Assembly: GCF_001613265.1 (NCBI RefSeq)
Contig: NZ_BDCA01000032.1
Coordinates: 1-64,000 of the forward strand
Length of the DNA stretch: 64,000 nt
From: Nocardia vermiculata NBRC 100427
Lineage (GTDB): Bacteria; Actinomycetota; Actinomycetes; Mycobacteriales; Mycobacteriaceae
Direction of reading: 5' to 3'
Positions 16,976 to 25,232 of the stretch are shown piece after piece. The stretch's first letter is position 1. Each line of letters starts with the position of its first letter. Below the pieces are notes generated by a model. That model had not been told where the DNA came from, searched no databases, and was given only the letters and a program-made list of their open reading frames with translations. Position numbers and translations under genes: made by a program.

Positions 16976-18169
16976 ATGACAACCAGTACTGCGACACCCG
17001 AGGCGGTCGCGCCGCACCCGGACCGCCGGGCCCGGTCGGCCTTGTTCATCATGTTCCTGGGCAGCTTCTCGCTCGTCACGGCCGAATTTCTGCCGCCGGG
17101 TGTATTGACCGAGCTCGCAACCGATTTGCGTGTCCCGGAAGGAGTGGTCGGGCTGTCGGTGAGCGCGACAGCGGTCACCGCGCTCGTCGCGGCCCTCGGG
17201 CTGAGCTCAGTATTTCCCCGGCTGGACCGGCGCACCCTGCTGATCGTGCTCACCCTCGGCGCGGCCGTATCCAACCTCGTGGTGGCGCTCGCACCCAACA
17301 TTGTCCTACTGCTGGCGGCGCGACTCCTGCTCGGTGTCGCCGTCGGTGGCTACTGGTCGATGGCGCTGGTGATCGCTTCCCGACTGGTTCCGGCCGATCG
17401 GCTCGGCCGGGCGATGATGATCGTGAACGCCGGTACCACGGTGGCGACGGTCGCCGGTGTGCCGCTGGGAGTGGTGCTGAGTACGGCCGCCGGATGGCGA
17501 GTCACATTCGTCGTGGTGGCAGCACTGACCACCGTCGCGGCGGTGGCCGTCCGGCTGGCCCTGCCGCCGATTCCGCCCACACCCGGAATCGGCTGGGCCG
17601 CAATGGGAAGCGCGCTGCGCACCCCCGGACTGATCGCCGGTCTGGCCGGTGTGGTTGCCGTGATCGGCGGGCATATGGCGGGGTTCACCTACGTGCGTCC
17701 GGCCCTGACCGAACTGCTCGGTGCCGGACCGGCGGTGGTCGCGGTGCTGCTGGCATTGTTCGGCGTCGGGGGAGTGCTCGGCAATTTCGTGCTCGGGGCG
17801 CTCGCGGATCGACGGCTGGAACTGCTGCTCACCGTGGTGCCCGGCGCGATCGGGGTGTCGCTGCTCGCTGTCGTCGTCTCCGAGGTGGTGGCGCCCGCGG
17901 CCTATTTCGCCGTAATCGTCTGGGGAGCGGCATTCGGCGGCATCCTGAATCTGGTCCAGGTCTGGGTCTCGCGGATGGTGCCCGATCGGGTGGAGGCCGG
18001 TAGTGGCCTGGTGGTAGCCGGGTTCCAGCTGGCGATCATCGCGGGCTCCGCGATCGGCGGCCGGGGAGTGGACAGCCTCGGCACGGCCGCGACCTACGGA
18101 CTCGCCGCCGTCGTGGCGGTAGCCGGTGGGGCTGCGCTCAGAATGTCACTGCGCCGCGCACCGCGATAA
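16976..18169 (+). CDS. MFS transporter of the DHA1 / chloramphenicol-exporter type
   Basis: Twelve-helix exporter of about 397 residues. The start of the transmembrane region (ALFIMFLGSFSLVTAEFLPPGVL) and the motif RLLLGVAVGGYWSMA are typical of the AraJ/PbuE/chloramphenicol-resistance subgroup of drug:H+ antiporters; the second half carries LADRRLELLL as a degenerate motif A. ATG 16976 has only a weak upstream AG-rich site; an ATG at 16907 is in frame and would add 23 residues. The gene ends seven bases before the stop of a convergent AraC-family regulator, a pairing often seen for inducible efflux pumps. Substrate unknown. Confidence 0.85.
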   Translation: MTTSTATPEAVAPHPDRRARSALFIMFLGSFSLVTAEFLPPGVLTELATDLRVPEGVVGLSVSATAVTALVAALGLSSVFPRLDRRTLLIVLTLGAAVSNLVVALAPNIVLLLAARLLLGVAVGGYWSMALVIASRLVPADRLGRAMMIVNAGTTVATVAGVPLGVVLSTAAGWRVTFVVVAALTTVAAVAVRLALPPIPPTPGIGWAAMGSALRTPGLIAGLAGVVAVIGGHMAGFTYVRPALTELLGAGPAVVAVLLALFGVGGVLGNFVLGALADRRLELLLTVVPGAIGVSLLAVVVSEVVAPAAYFAVIVWGAAFGGILNLVQVWVSRMVPDRVEAGSGLVVAGFQLAIIAGSAIGGRGVDSLGTAATYGLAAVVAVAGGAALRMSLRRAPR

Positions 18170-18176
18170 CGGACTA

Positions 18177-19013
18177 CTACACCGCGGGCATGCGGGCCGC
18201 ACGTCGCCACTGTGAGGGCGTGAGGCCGGTATGCCTGCGGAACGCCCGCCCGAAGGCGGTCTCCGAGGTGTAGCCGAGTTGCCGCGCGAGCTTACCCACC
18301 GGGATGTCCTGTTCGCTCAGGTGACGCTGCGCGCGTTCGACACGCAGTGTCGTGACGTAGCGGCCCGGGGTGAGTCCGGTCGCCTCCTGGAATCCGGCGG
18401 CGAAGCCGGACCGCGACGCGAGGGCGATACGGGCCAGCGCTTCGACCGTCCAGTCCCGGCCCGGATGGGCGTGGATGGCAGCCACCGCTCGCGCGATCCC
18501 CGGCTCGTTCACCCGCAACAGCCACTGTTTCGGCGCGCAGCCGCGATCGTGCCAGGATTCGATTGCCATCGAGGCGATCAGGGTGGCGACCCGGTCGCCC
18601 TGTACGCCGCTCGGGTCGGGGCATTCTTCGACCAGATGGCGCAACATCGTCGCGGCGAGCGGTGCGTGCGCGGCGAATCCGGTCAGTAACACTCGTGGTG
18701 GCAGCGCCTCCATGGCCGTACCCGTGGCAGCCGGGGCCAGCTCTATACGCAACACCCGAGCCGCGGCCAGGGCGTTGATCGCGACACGGCGAGGCTGCGG
18801 CAGGAACAGGAAGTCCTCCTGTGCGAGGTCCTCGGCGTCTCCCGGGCCTTCGACCCGGATCAGTCCCTCGGTGACCAGCAGGGCGCTCGGAGCATCCGAA
18901 AGAAACTGCCACTGCCCGGTATCGAGGACGACGGTATCGCGCCCAGCGAATCGCCAGCGCAGATCTGCCAGCACAGTGTCGAGGCCCCTCGTGCCCACGT
19001 CGACCGGTGTCAT
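18177..19013 (-). CDS. AraC-family transcriptional regulator (N-terminal cupin)
   Basis: Ligand-responsive DNA-binding protein of 278 residues. An N-terminal cupin-like domain (about 1-165) has VLDTGQWQFLSD and FLFLPQPRRVAINAL strands. The C-terminal two-helix-turn-helix AraC domain has WTVEALARIALASRSGFAAGF for the first HTH and HLSEQDIPVGKLARQLGYTS leading to FGRAFRRHTGLTPSQWRR, the classic AraC ending. ATG 19013 is chosen because GAGAGGAA lies about seven bases upstream. It converges on the MFS exporter gene, which is a likely regulatory target; that is inference from position only. Confidence 0.9.
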   Translation of the reverse strand: MTPVDVGTRGLDTVLADLRWRFAGRDTVVLDTGQWQFLSDAPSALLVTEGLIRVEGPGDAEDLAQEDFLFLPQPRRVAINALAAARVLRIELAPAATGTAMEALPPRVLLTGFAAHAPLAATMLRHLVEECPDPSGVQGDRVATLIASMAIESWHDRGCAPKQWLLRVNEPGIARAVAAIHAHPGRDWTVEALARIALASRSGFAAGFQEATGLTPGRYVTTLRVERAQRHLSEQDIPVGKLARQLGYTSETAFGRAFRRHTGLTPSQWRRAARMPAV

Positions 19014-19202
19014 CGTGCAGTTCCTCTCGCTGCCGAACGTGCCGATCCACAGTAACAATCCGCGCCCCGATCGTCGTCCGGGCTCCGCTGATAACACATC
19101 CGCCTGCCGTCCCGATCACACCGAGGACAGGCTCGGACACCGGCGGGCTCGAATTCCTGCGTCGTCAGAGGTTTCGCCGGTGTAGTACCGGGAGGTGTAC
19201 CG

Positions 19203-19892
19203 ATGAAGTCCACTCGACGCGGGCTGGTGGTCGCCGCCACGGCGGCAGCGCTCGCGATACCCACAATATTCACCAATTATGCTGCCGCGCAGCCGAACAG
19301 CATCGCGCCGGAGCAGATGCCCGGCCCACTGCTCGGATACGCCGGATTTCAGCGCACGACCGATGCGTTTCGTGAGATCGATCCCGCCCAGGTGATGTAC
19401 CCGTCGGCATGCGCGCCGGCCACGGTCCCCGATCAGTACTCCACTGCCGACAGTCATCGCGGCCGCGCGTACGAGGTCGCCGGGTTCGCTGCCCACGACG
19501 TCACCGGTCCGGCCGGGGAAGTAGGGTCGGACGTCTATTCCTACGATTCGACCGAGGGTGCCACGGGCGCCTTCGATCGGCTGCGTTCACTGTTCGACCG
19601 GCAATGCCCGCTCGATCACGAGGCGATCGGGTGGGAGTTCCTGCGCGAATCCCCGATCACCGGAACCGGTTCGCCCTATGCGCCGCACCGGGCGTTCACG
19701 GCAACGGCCGGCAACGACGCGCTGGGGGCTCGCACCTCGGTCACCTTCTCGGTGCTCGACGATTACGTGGTTGCCGCCGGATACCGCGTCGAGACGAGCG
19801 ATGCACCACAGGATCCGGGCACCTCGGCCGATATCGCCGATCAGGCGGCTCGTGCAGCACTGGAGGCCGTCGTGGAGCACTCCGGACGCTGA
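19203..19892 (+). CDS. Secreted protein with PknH-like sensor domain
   Basis: Exported 229-residue protein. The signal peptide ends near YAAAQPN (residue 30). The mature part resembles the extracellular PknH_C-type sensor fold seen on mycobacterial Ser/Thr kinases and on free lipoproteins: an early YPSACAPA cysteine and a second in DRQCPL that may form a disulfide, then an ARTSVTFSVLDDYVVAAGYRV strand pair. There is no kinase domain or membrane anchor. A ligand is not known. GGGAGG is placed seven bases before the ATG. It converges on another small exported-protein gene. Confidence 0.65.
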   Translation: MKSTRRGLVVAATAAALAIPTIFTNYAAAQPNSIAPEQMPGPLLGYAGFQRTTDAFREIDPAQVMYPSACAPATVPDQYSTADSHRGRAYEVAGFAAHDVTGPAGEVGSDVYSYDSTEGATGAFDRLRSLFDRQCPLDHEAIGWEFLRESPITGTGSPYAPHRAFTATAGNDALGARTSVTFSVLDDYVVAAGYRVETSDAPQDPGTSADIADQAARAALEAVVEHSGR

Positions 19893-19941
19893 GTACGGAA
19901 CCCTCGAACGGGCCGCAACCGGGGCGCCGCAGAGCCGACTA

Positions 19942-20379
19942 TCAGACCGTGACGCTGATTTCTCCCGGATTCGTGGTCATGGTGACAACCACCGTGCCCG
20001 GTCCGGTATCGGCCAGGGCCCGCTGATAGCCGTGATCGGTGGGATAGGGGCCGCCCGGATTCGGGATCGACGACACCGAGACGTCCTGGCTGCCACTCGC
20101 CCCGGAATCCAGGTTGCGCCAGGTCAGCGTCGCATGCGCCGAGCAGGCCGGGTCCTGGCGGTCGGCCCGGAACATCACCGCCGCCGCGACGCCGTTCGCA
20201 TTGTTCGGCAGTGGAGCGACCGCGACCTCCGTGCGGACCGTGCCACCGCATCCCGGTGACACCTCCACCCGGGCATCCTGGAAATCGGCAGCCGTCTGAG
20301 CCCCCGCGGGCGCCGCGAACGGGAGCAGGGCCGATACGGCAAAAGTGCCGAGGGCGAACGGACGCAGGAGCATTCGCAA
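19942..20379 (-). CDS. Small exported protein of unknown function
   Basis: About 145 residues. A signal peptide (RPFALGTFAVSALLPFAAPAGAQ) is followed by a compact beta-rich domain with two cysteines (SPGCGGTV and DPACSAH) that probably pair. It contains GVAAAVMFRADRQDP and ends with TVVVTMTTNPGEISVTV, an immunoglobulin-like strand pattern. A TTG at 20379 is taken as the start because GAGAGGAA lies eight to nine bases upstream; the ATG at 20373 is only two codons inside and is spaced poorly from that site. No family is recognised. It is divergent from the hrpB gene. Confidence 0.65.
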   Translation of the reverse strand: MRMLLRPFALGTFAVSALLPFAAPAGAQTAADFQDARVEVSPGCGGTVRTEVAVAPLPNNANGVAAAVMFRADRQDPACSAHATLTWRNLDSGASGSQDVSVSSIPNPGGPYPTDHGYQRALADTGPGTVVVTMTTNPGEISVTV

Positions 20380-20557
20380 AACGGTGTTTCCTCTCTGGGG
20401 ACTTCGGCGCCGATTACCCCGAAGCGCCGCCCCGGTAAACCCGACCGGTGCGTAACGAACCGGCACCGGAGGTACGAACCCTCCCGCCGGGGCCGCGCCG
20501 CGGGCCGACCCGGAGGCAGCCGCCGGCATTCGGAACGCAGGCCGCACACTGTGGGAG

Positions 20558-22990
20558 ATGAAACTGCCGGAACTTCCCGATCTGCCGATTCGTGACGTCC
20601 TCGACGACGTCGTCGAGACGGTGACCGAACACGCGACGGCCGTGCTGGTCGCCCCGCCCGGGACCGGGAAGACGACACTGGTGCCATTGGCACTCGCGGC
20701 CGCTGTCTCGGGTCGGGTGGTGGTAGCAGAGCCACGACGGCTCGCGGCCCGGGCCGCGGCCGCCCGGATGGCCGCACTGCTCGGCGAGCAGGTGGGTGAG
20801 ACGGTCGGATATTCGGTGCGTGGTGACCGGCGCGTCGGGCGCCACACCCGTATCGAGGTCGTGACCTCCGGTCTGCTGGTGCGCCGGCTGCAGGACGATC
20901 CCGAACTGGCCGGGGTCGATGTGGTGCTGCTCGACGAATGTCACGAGCGCCATCTCGACGCGGACCTGCTGCTGGCACTGCTGCTCGACGCGCGGGCCGG
21001 ACTGCGACCGGATCTGCGAATCCTGGCTACCTCGGCGACGGTTGCCGCCCAGCGCCTTTCATCCGTCCTGGGTGAGTCGACCCCGGTGCTTCGAGTCGAG
21101 GGACGGACTCATCCGGTGCAGACCACCTACAGTCCGCCACTGCCACGCGAACGCATCGAAGCCCACGTGGCGCGAACCACCCGCGCGGCCCTGGCCGGCT
21201 CCGCGGGCGATGTGCTGGTGTTCCTTCCCGGTGCCGCCGAAATACGCAGAACGGCAGCGTTACTCGACGACGTCGAGGTGGATGTCGTGCCATTGCACGG
21301 CCGACTGTCCACGACCCGCCAGGACACCGCACTGCGGCCCGGAACCCGGCGGCGAGTGGTGCTTTCCACGGCAGTCGCGGAGTCCAGCCTGACGGTGCCG
21401 GGGGTGCGGGCCGTGGTGGATTCGGGGCTTTCGCGGGTGCCGCGCATCGACCGGGCGCGGGGCCTGTCCGGGCTCGCGACCGTGCGGGTCTCGGCAGCGG
21501 TGGCCGAGCAACGAGCCGGACGCGCCGGGCGGGAGGCTCCGGGGCGGGTGTGGCGATGCTGGGCCGAGTACGAGCACGCCACCCTGCCCGCATATCCGGA
21601 GCCGGAGATCCGCACAGCGGACCTGACCCGTCTGGCGTTGGAGCTGGCCTGCTGGGGCACCGCCGACGGGCAAGGACTGAGCTGGTGGGATGCGCCGCCG
21701 CCCGGTGGCTTGGCCGCGGGGCGCGAGGTCCTGGTCGCGCTGGGGGCGGTGGATGTCGACGGCCGGGTCACCGATCGCGGCCGGCGCATGGCCCGGATCG
21801 GACTGCATCCACGGCTGGCGCGCGCGTTGCTCGACGGTGCAGCCGAGGTCGGTGTGCGTTGCGCGGCCGAAGTGGTGTCCGTGCTCGACGACGACACGCA
21901 TCTGTCCGGAGTCGATCTCGTGGCCGGTCTGCGAATGCTGCGGCGCGAGCAACCTCCCCGCTGGCGTCGCGAAGTCGATCGTCTCGCGCGACTGGTCGAC
22001 GGGCCGCCGGGGGAGGACGACCCGGCTCATGTTGTGGCATTGGCTTATCCGGAACGGATGGCCCGGCGCCGTGCGCCGGGGTCGTCGAGTTACCTGATGG
22101 TCGGCGGCACCGCGGTCACCTTGCCCGCCGGGTCCGGGACCGGTGCCCCCGAGTGGCTGGCGGTCGGCGTCGCCACCCGCGATCCGGGACGGTCCGAGGG
22201 GCGTATCCGGCTCGCCGCGGCCGCCGACGAACAACTGGCGCGCCGGGCTGCCTCGCCCCTGCTCGCCACGACTGCGGAAATCGAGTGGATCGAGGGTGAT
22301 GTCGTCGCCCGGCGGACCGAACGGCTGGGCGCGATAACGTTGTCGGAGAATCCGATTCGTGACCCCGATCGCGCACAGCTCGGTGCCGCGGTGCGCCGCG
22401 GACTGGCTTCGGACGGCCTGTCCGTGCTGCCGTGGGCTGCGGAGGCGACCGCCCTACGCCGGCGCCTCGACTTCCTGCACCGGACGCTCGGGTCACCGTG
22501 GCCACCGGCCGACGAGGAATCGCTGCTCGCCGACCTGGACACCTGGCTGGGCCCCGAACTCGCCACCGCCCGCCGCCGCGCCGACCTCCAACGCATCGAT
22601 ACCGCCGCAGCACTCCGCCGCCTGCTGCCCTGGCCGGAGGCCGCCCGCCTGGACGAGTTGGCTCCCGAACGGCTCGAGGTGCCCTCCGGGAGCCGTCCGC
22701 GCCTGGACTATTCGGCCGACCCGCCGGTGCTGGCGGTCAAGGTGCAGGAGGTCTTCGGCTGGACGCAGACACCGCGCCTGGCCGGCGACCGCATCCCGGT
22801 CGTGCTGCACCTGCTCTCACCCGCCCAGCGTCCGGTCGCCGTCACCGCGGACCTGTCGTCGTTCTGGCACACCGGCTGGCCCCAGGTCCGCGCCGACCTA
22901 CGGGGGCGGTATCCCAAGCATGCGTGGCCGGAAGACCCCACCACCGTGCCCGCCCACCGCGGGACCGCCCGTAATGCGCGCCGGGGGTAG
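20558..22990 (+). CDS. hrpB: ATP-dependent helicase HrpB
   Basis: DEAH/RHA-type RNA helicase of 810 residues, the usual HrpB length. Motif I is PPGTGKTT (GTGKT at 35-39), motif II DECH at 126-129, motif III in ATSATV, motif V in STAVAESSLTVPG and motif VI QRAGRAGREAPG. The helicase-associated and C-terminal HrpB domains follow, ending in WPQVRADLRGRYPKHAWPEDP, the diagnostic HrpB tail. It acts in the cytoplasm; its cellular role is unclear even in E. coli. Its ribosome-binding site is weak (GTGGGAG directly abuts the ATG). A GC hairpin follows the stop. Confidence 0.95.
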   Translation: MKLPELPDLPIRDVLDDVVETVTEHATAVLVAPPGTGKTTLVPLALAAAVSGRVVVAEPRRLAARAAAARMAALLGEQVGETVGYSVRGDRRVGRHTRIEVVTSGLLVRRLQDDPELAGVDVVLLDECHERHLDADLLLALLLDARAGLRPDLRILATSATVAAQRLSSVLGESTPVLRVEGRTHPVQTTYSPPLPRERIEAHVARTTRAALAGSAGDVLVFLPGAAEIRRTAALLDDVEVDVVPLHGRLSTTRQDTALRPGTRRRVVLSTAVAESSLTVPGVRAVVDSGLSRVPRIDRARGLSGLATVRVSAAVAEQRAGRAGREAPGRVWRCWAEYEHATLPAYPEPEIRTADLTRLALELACWGTADGQGLSWWDAPPPGGLAAGREVLVALGAVDVDGRVTDRGRRMARIGLHPRLARALLDGAAEVGVRCAAEVVSVLDDDTHLSGVDLVAGLRMLRREQPPRWRREVDRLARLVDGPPGEDDPAHVVALAYPERMARRRAPGSSSYLMVGGTAVTLPAGSGTGAPEWLAVGVATRDPGRSEGRIRLAAAADEQLARRAASPLLATTAEIEWIEGDVVARRTERLGAITLSENPIRDPDRAQLGAAVRRGLASDGLSVLPWAAEATALRRRLDFLHRTLGSPWPPADEESLLADLDTWLGPELATARRRADLQRIDTAAALRRLLPWPEAARLDELAPERLEVPSGSRPRLDYSADPPVLAVKVQEVFGWTQTPRLAGDRIPVVLHLLSPAQRPVAVTADLSSFWHTGWPQVRADLRGRYPKHAWPEDPTTVPAHRGTARNARRG

Positions 22991-22996
22991 GCGGCC

Positions 22997-23014
22997 CCGC
23001 CCCGTCCGGGGCGG
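22997..23014. terminator. Terminator between hrpB and the SnoaL-like gene
   Basis: CCGCCCC and GGGGCGG form a 7-bp perfect stem with a four-base loop, between the convergent stops of hrpB and the SnoaL-like gene. Confidence 0.5.
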
Positions 23015-23350
23015 TCAGCCTTCGCGGATCGTCATCGACACGATCCGATCACCCCGACTGCGAAAGGTGAAGCGCGACAGTCCGTTGGCGTGCGTACTAC
23101 GCCAGTCGCCGATCACTGTGACATCGCCGCTGTCGTCGACGGTGACCTGTTGCGGAGTCAGAGTCCCGTTCGCGCCGATGAATTCCCGATCACTCCATCC
23201 GGCGATGGCGTCTCGCCCGGTGAAGACCCGCCCCCAGTCGTCGACGAATCCGTCGTCGGTGAATAAGTCGAGACATGATTCACGCTCGTGCCGGTTGACC
23301 ACATCGATGAAGGCATCCACCGGGTTCGGAATCTCGAGTTCACCGGCCAT
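23015..23350 (-). CDS. SnoaL-like / NTF2-fold protein
   Basis: A 111-residue single-domain protein of the SnoaL/NTF2-like superfamily. It opens with PVDAFIDVVNRHERESCLDLFTDDG and contains the cone-forming strands VTVIGDWRSTHANGLSRFTF. Members act as small isomerases, hydrolases or binding proteins; no catalytic pair can be assigned with confidence. GGAAGGAAG lies eight bases before the ATG. It stands alone, with 750 bp of apparently gene-free DNA upstream. Confidence 0.75.
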   Translation of the reverse strand: MAGELEIPNPVDAFIDVVNRHERESCLDLFTDDGFVDDWGRVFTGRDAIAGWSDREFIGANGTLTPQQVTVDDSGDVTVIGDWRSTHANGLSRFTFRSRGDRIVSMTIREG

Positions 23351-24103
23351 CGTTCAGACTTCCTTCCGTCGGTTGTCGAAGCACCGTCATGCAACCACGA
23401 TCGAATCCCTGAGCAACGAACCCGGTTCCCGCGTGTTTCGGCCGGTGCTGTTCATCGCTCTCACCCCGAACTGCCCTTCGACTACTTCGGTAGCGTCGCG
23501 GAGTGAAGGGACGGGCAGGGCGTACCCCGTACCGCGGTGGATACGGGTGCACCTGATGCGTGGTCTACTTCGGTCTGGCCTGCTCCGTTACGGTCCGGTT
23601 GGTGTGCACGCCCGCCGGGGATTACTCGGCTGGGGCCGGGACTGGGGTATTGCACAGGGCCAGGAGTGCCGTCGCAGTGACCGGGGAACCCGTATGCCGG
23701 CATGCACTCCTTCCCGCAACCACGCGGGGGCCGTCCGAGTCCGCCTTTACCGGCCGGCCCTGTGTCATCGGAAAGGGTGCATCGGCCCCTCTGACGGGCG
23801 ACGGCACCGCGAGTGAAGCGGCCTACCCGTCGAGCGCCACGGGCACAGGGCGTCAAGGGGAAAGGTGGCTGAATCGCCGAATGCGGTAGCCTCTGTGGCT
23901 ACGGCGTCGGTCTGCTGTTCTCAGATCCTCGCCCAGGCCCCGGCGAGTGTTGGTGCACTTTCCGGGGCTGACTTGTATCCGTCACACTACCAGATAGTTA
24001 TGACGTCGTAACCGCAGAACTCTTTGCGGCAGACCGTATTTCACGGTTTACCCGGTTTGCCTGATTGGCCGCCGAACAACCACACCCCGTAGCCTCACCC
24101 GCC
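23351..24103. other. Gene-free stretch containing a strongly structured segment
   Basis: No open frame here looks like a protein. Between 23653 and 23807 there are perfect inverted repeats: CACAGGGCC (23653) with GGCCCTGTG (23756), AGGAGTGC (23662) with GCACTCCT (23704), CCCGC/GCGGG (23713/23724), CGGG/CCCG (23682/23689), and the 10-mer GTGCCGTCGC (23666) with GCGACGGCAC (23798). The last pairing competes with the AGGAGTGC stem, so two exclusive folds are possible. I cannot match it to a known RNA family. The rest, including a more AT-rich patch at 23980-24060 upstream of the Rpn gene, holds nothing recognisable. Confidence 0.4.
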
Positions 24104-25114
24104 ATGAGCGAGCAGCGGTCCAACCCGCACGACTCCTATTTCCGGGCTGTCATGGCCCGCCCGGAAAACGCTGTCTCCGAAATCCGAAGCGCCGTACCCG
24201 CCGCACTGGTGTCGCTCATCGACTGGACCGATCTGCAGTTGCAACCAGGTAGTTTCGTCCACCCCGATCTCCGCGACCGCTACAGCGACGTCCTCTATCG
24301 CGCCCGTCTTGCCGATCGGCCCGCCTACATCTACATCCTGCTCGAACACCAGTCCAGCAGTGATCGGTTCATGGCCTTCCGCATGCTCGAATACATGACC
24401 GCCATTTGGCGGCGCCACCTCAACGACTGTAAACCGAAACGCTCCGGCACAATCTCCACCGCAGCCCTTCCTGCGATCGTTCCGCTCGTCGTACACAACA
24501 CCGCCAAAGGGCACGCCTGGTCGGCGCCCACCGAGCTCGCGGAACTCATCGATGTCGACAACCTCACCCGCGAGGTCCTGGCCCCCTACCTGCCCCGGCT
24601 GCAGTTCCTCCTCGACGATGTCGCCGTCCTGAGCCCCGACGCGTTGCGGGTACGCGACCTGACGCCGGCGACCCGCGTGTTGCTGGTGTTGCAACGTATC
24701 GCCCCCAAGAACAAGGCGCTCGGACACGATATGCTGAACTGGCTCGAAGACCTGCGCGAACTCGACGCCGGACCGGACCCCGTCGCCGACTACCTGACCG
24801 TCCTGACCTACATCATGACGGTGGGCGAAACCCCCGAGCCCGACGTCGCGGCAGTATTCGAACAGCTCGGCCCACGAGCAAAGGAGGCGATCGTGACCAC
24901 GGCAGAAGCTATCGAAGCACGCGGAGAAGCACGCGGAGAAGCACGCGGCAAGGCACTCGGTAGGGCAGAAGTGCTGCTCGAACAGATGGCCGCTAAATTC
25001 GGTTCGCTCCCGAACACTGCGATCCGACGTGTCCAGTCGGCTACTCCTGCCGAGATCCGTGCCTGGACGACTCGAATCCTCACCGCGCCGACCCTCGACG
25101 ACTTGTTCTCCTGA
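24104..25114 (+). CDS. Rpn / YhgA-like PD-(D/E)XK nuclease family protein
   Basis: Recombination-promoting nuclease family (transposase_31). The catalytic core is Asp62 in SDVLYR, then LLEHQSS with Glu81 and Gln83 (ExQ replaces ExK, as usual in this family), followed by FMAFRMLEYM. The C-terminal third has a charged repeat linker (RGEARGEARGKALG) and a helical tail, also typical. E. coli RpnA is a DNA endonuclease that stimulates RecA-independent recombination. The ATG at 24104 has no clear ribosome binding site, so leaderless translation is possible; a TTG 39 bases upstream is in frame. The linker is encoded by three 12-bp repeats at 24914-24949. Such genes are frequently transferred between strains. 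Confidence 0.85.
   Translation: MSEQRSNPHDSYFRAVMARPENAVSEIRSAVPAALVSLIDWTDLQLQPGSFVHPDLRDRYSDVLYRARLADRPAYIYILLEHQSSSDRFMAFRMLEYMTAIWRRHLNDCKPKRSGTISTAALPAIVPLVVHNTAKGHAWSAPTELAELIDVDNLTREVLAPYLPRLQFLLDDVAVLSPDALRVRDLTPATRVLLVLQRIAPKNKALGHDMLNWLEDLRELDAGPDPVADYLTVLTYIMTVGETPEPDVAAVFEQLGPRAKEAIVTTAEAIEARGEARGEARGKALGRAEVLLEQMAAKFGSLPNTAIRRVQSATPAEIRAWTTRILTAPTLDDLFS
24914..24949 (+). repeat. Three 12-bp direct repeats in the Rpn linker
   Basis: The unit GAAGCACGCGGA occurs three times head to tail (the third ends in C). It encodes a repeated Glu-Ala-Arg-Gly and keeps the frame whatever the copy number. Confidence 0.75.
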
Positions 25115-25182
25115 GCCGCTCGCTGCCGCGTCGCCCGCACGGTCCAACACATCTCGTGACCGGACGTGCCCTAGCCCGTGGG

Positions 25183-25219
25183 CCCCTGCGGCCGCTTCGA
25201 GAGATGCGGGTCGCAGGGG
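25183..25219. terminator. Possible terminator between Rpn and MFS genes
   Basis: CCCCTGCG (25183-25190) and CGCAGGGG (25212-25219) form an 8-bp perfect stem with a 21-base loop between two convergent genes. Confidence 0.4.
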
Positions 25220-25232
25220 TCTCGCGACAGGA

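Noticed and set aside
23580..23850. Cobalamin riboswitch
   Set aside because: CCCGCAAC and a GAGTCCG...ACCGGCC end resemble parts of the B12 element, but the GGTG...TCC and ACTGT core boxes are not present and no cobalamin-related gene lies downstream.
23482..23889. Protein genes on either strand in the gene-free stretch
   Set aside because: Both frames have no ribosome binding site, odd composition and overlap the structured segment.
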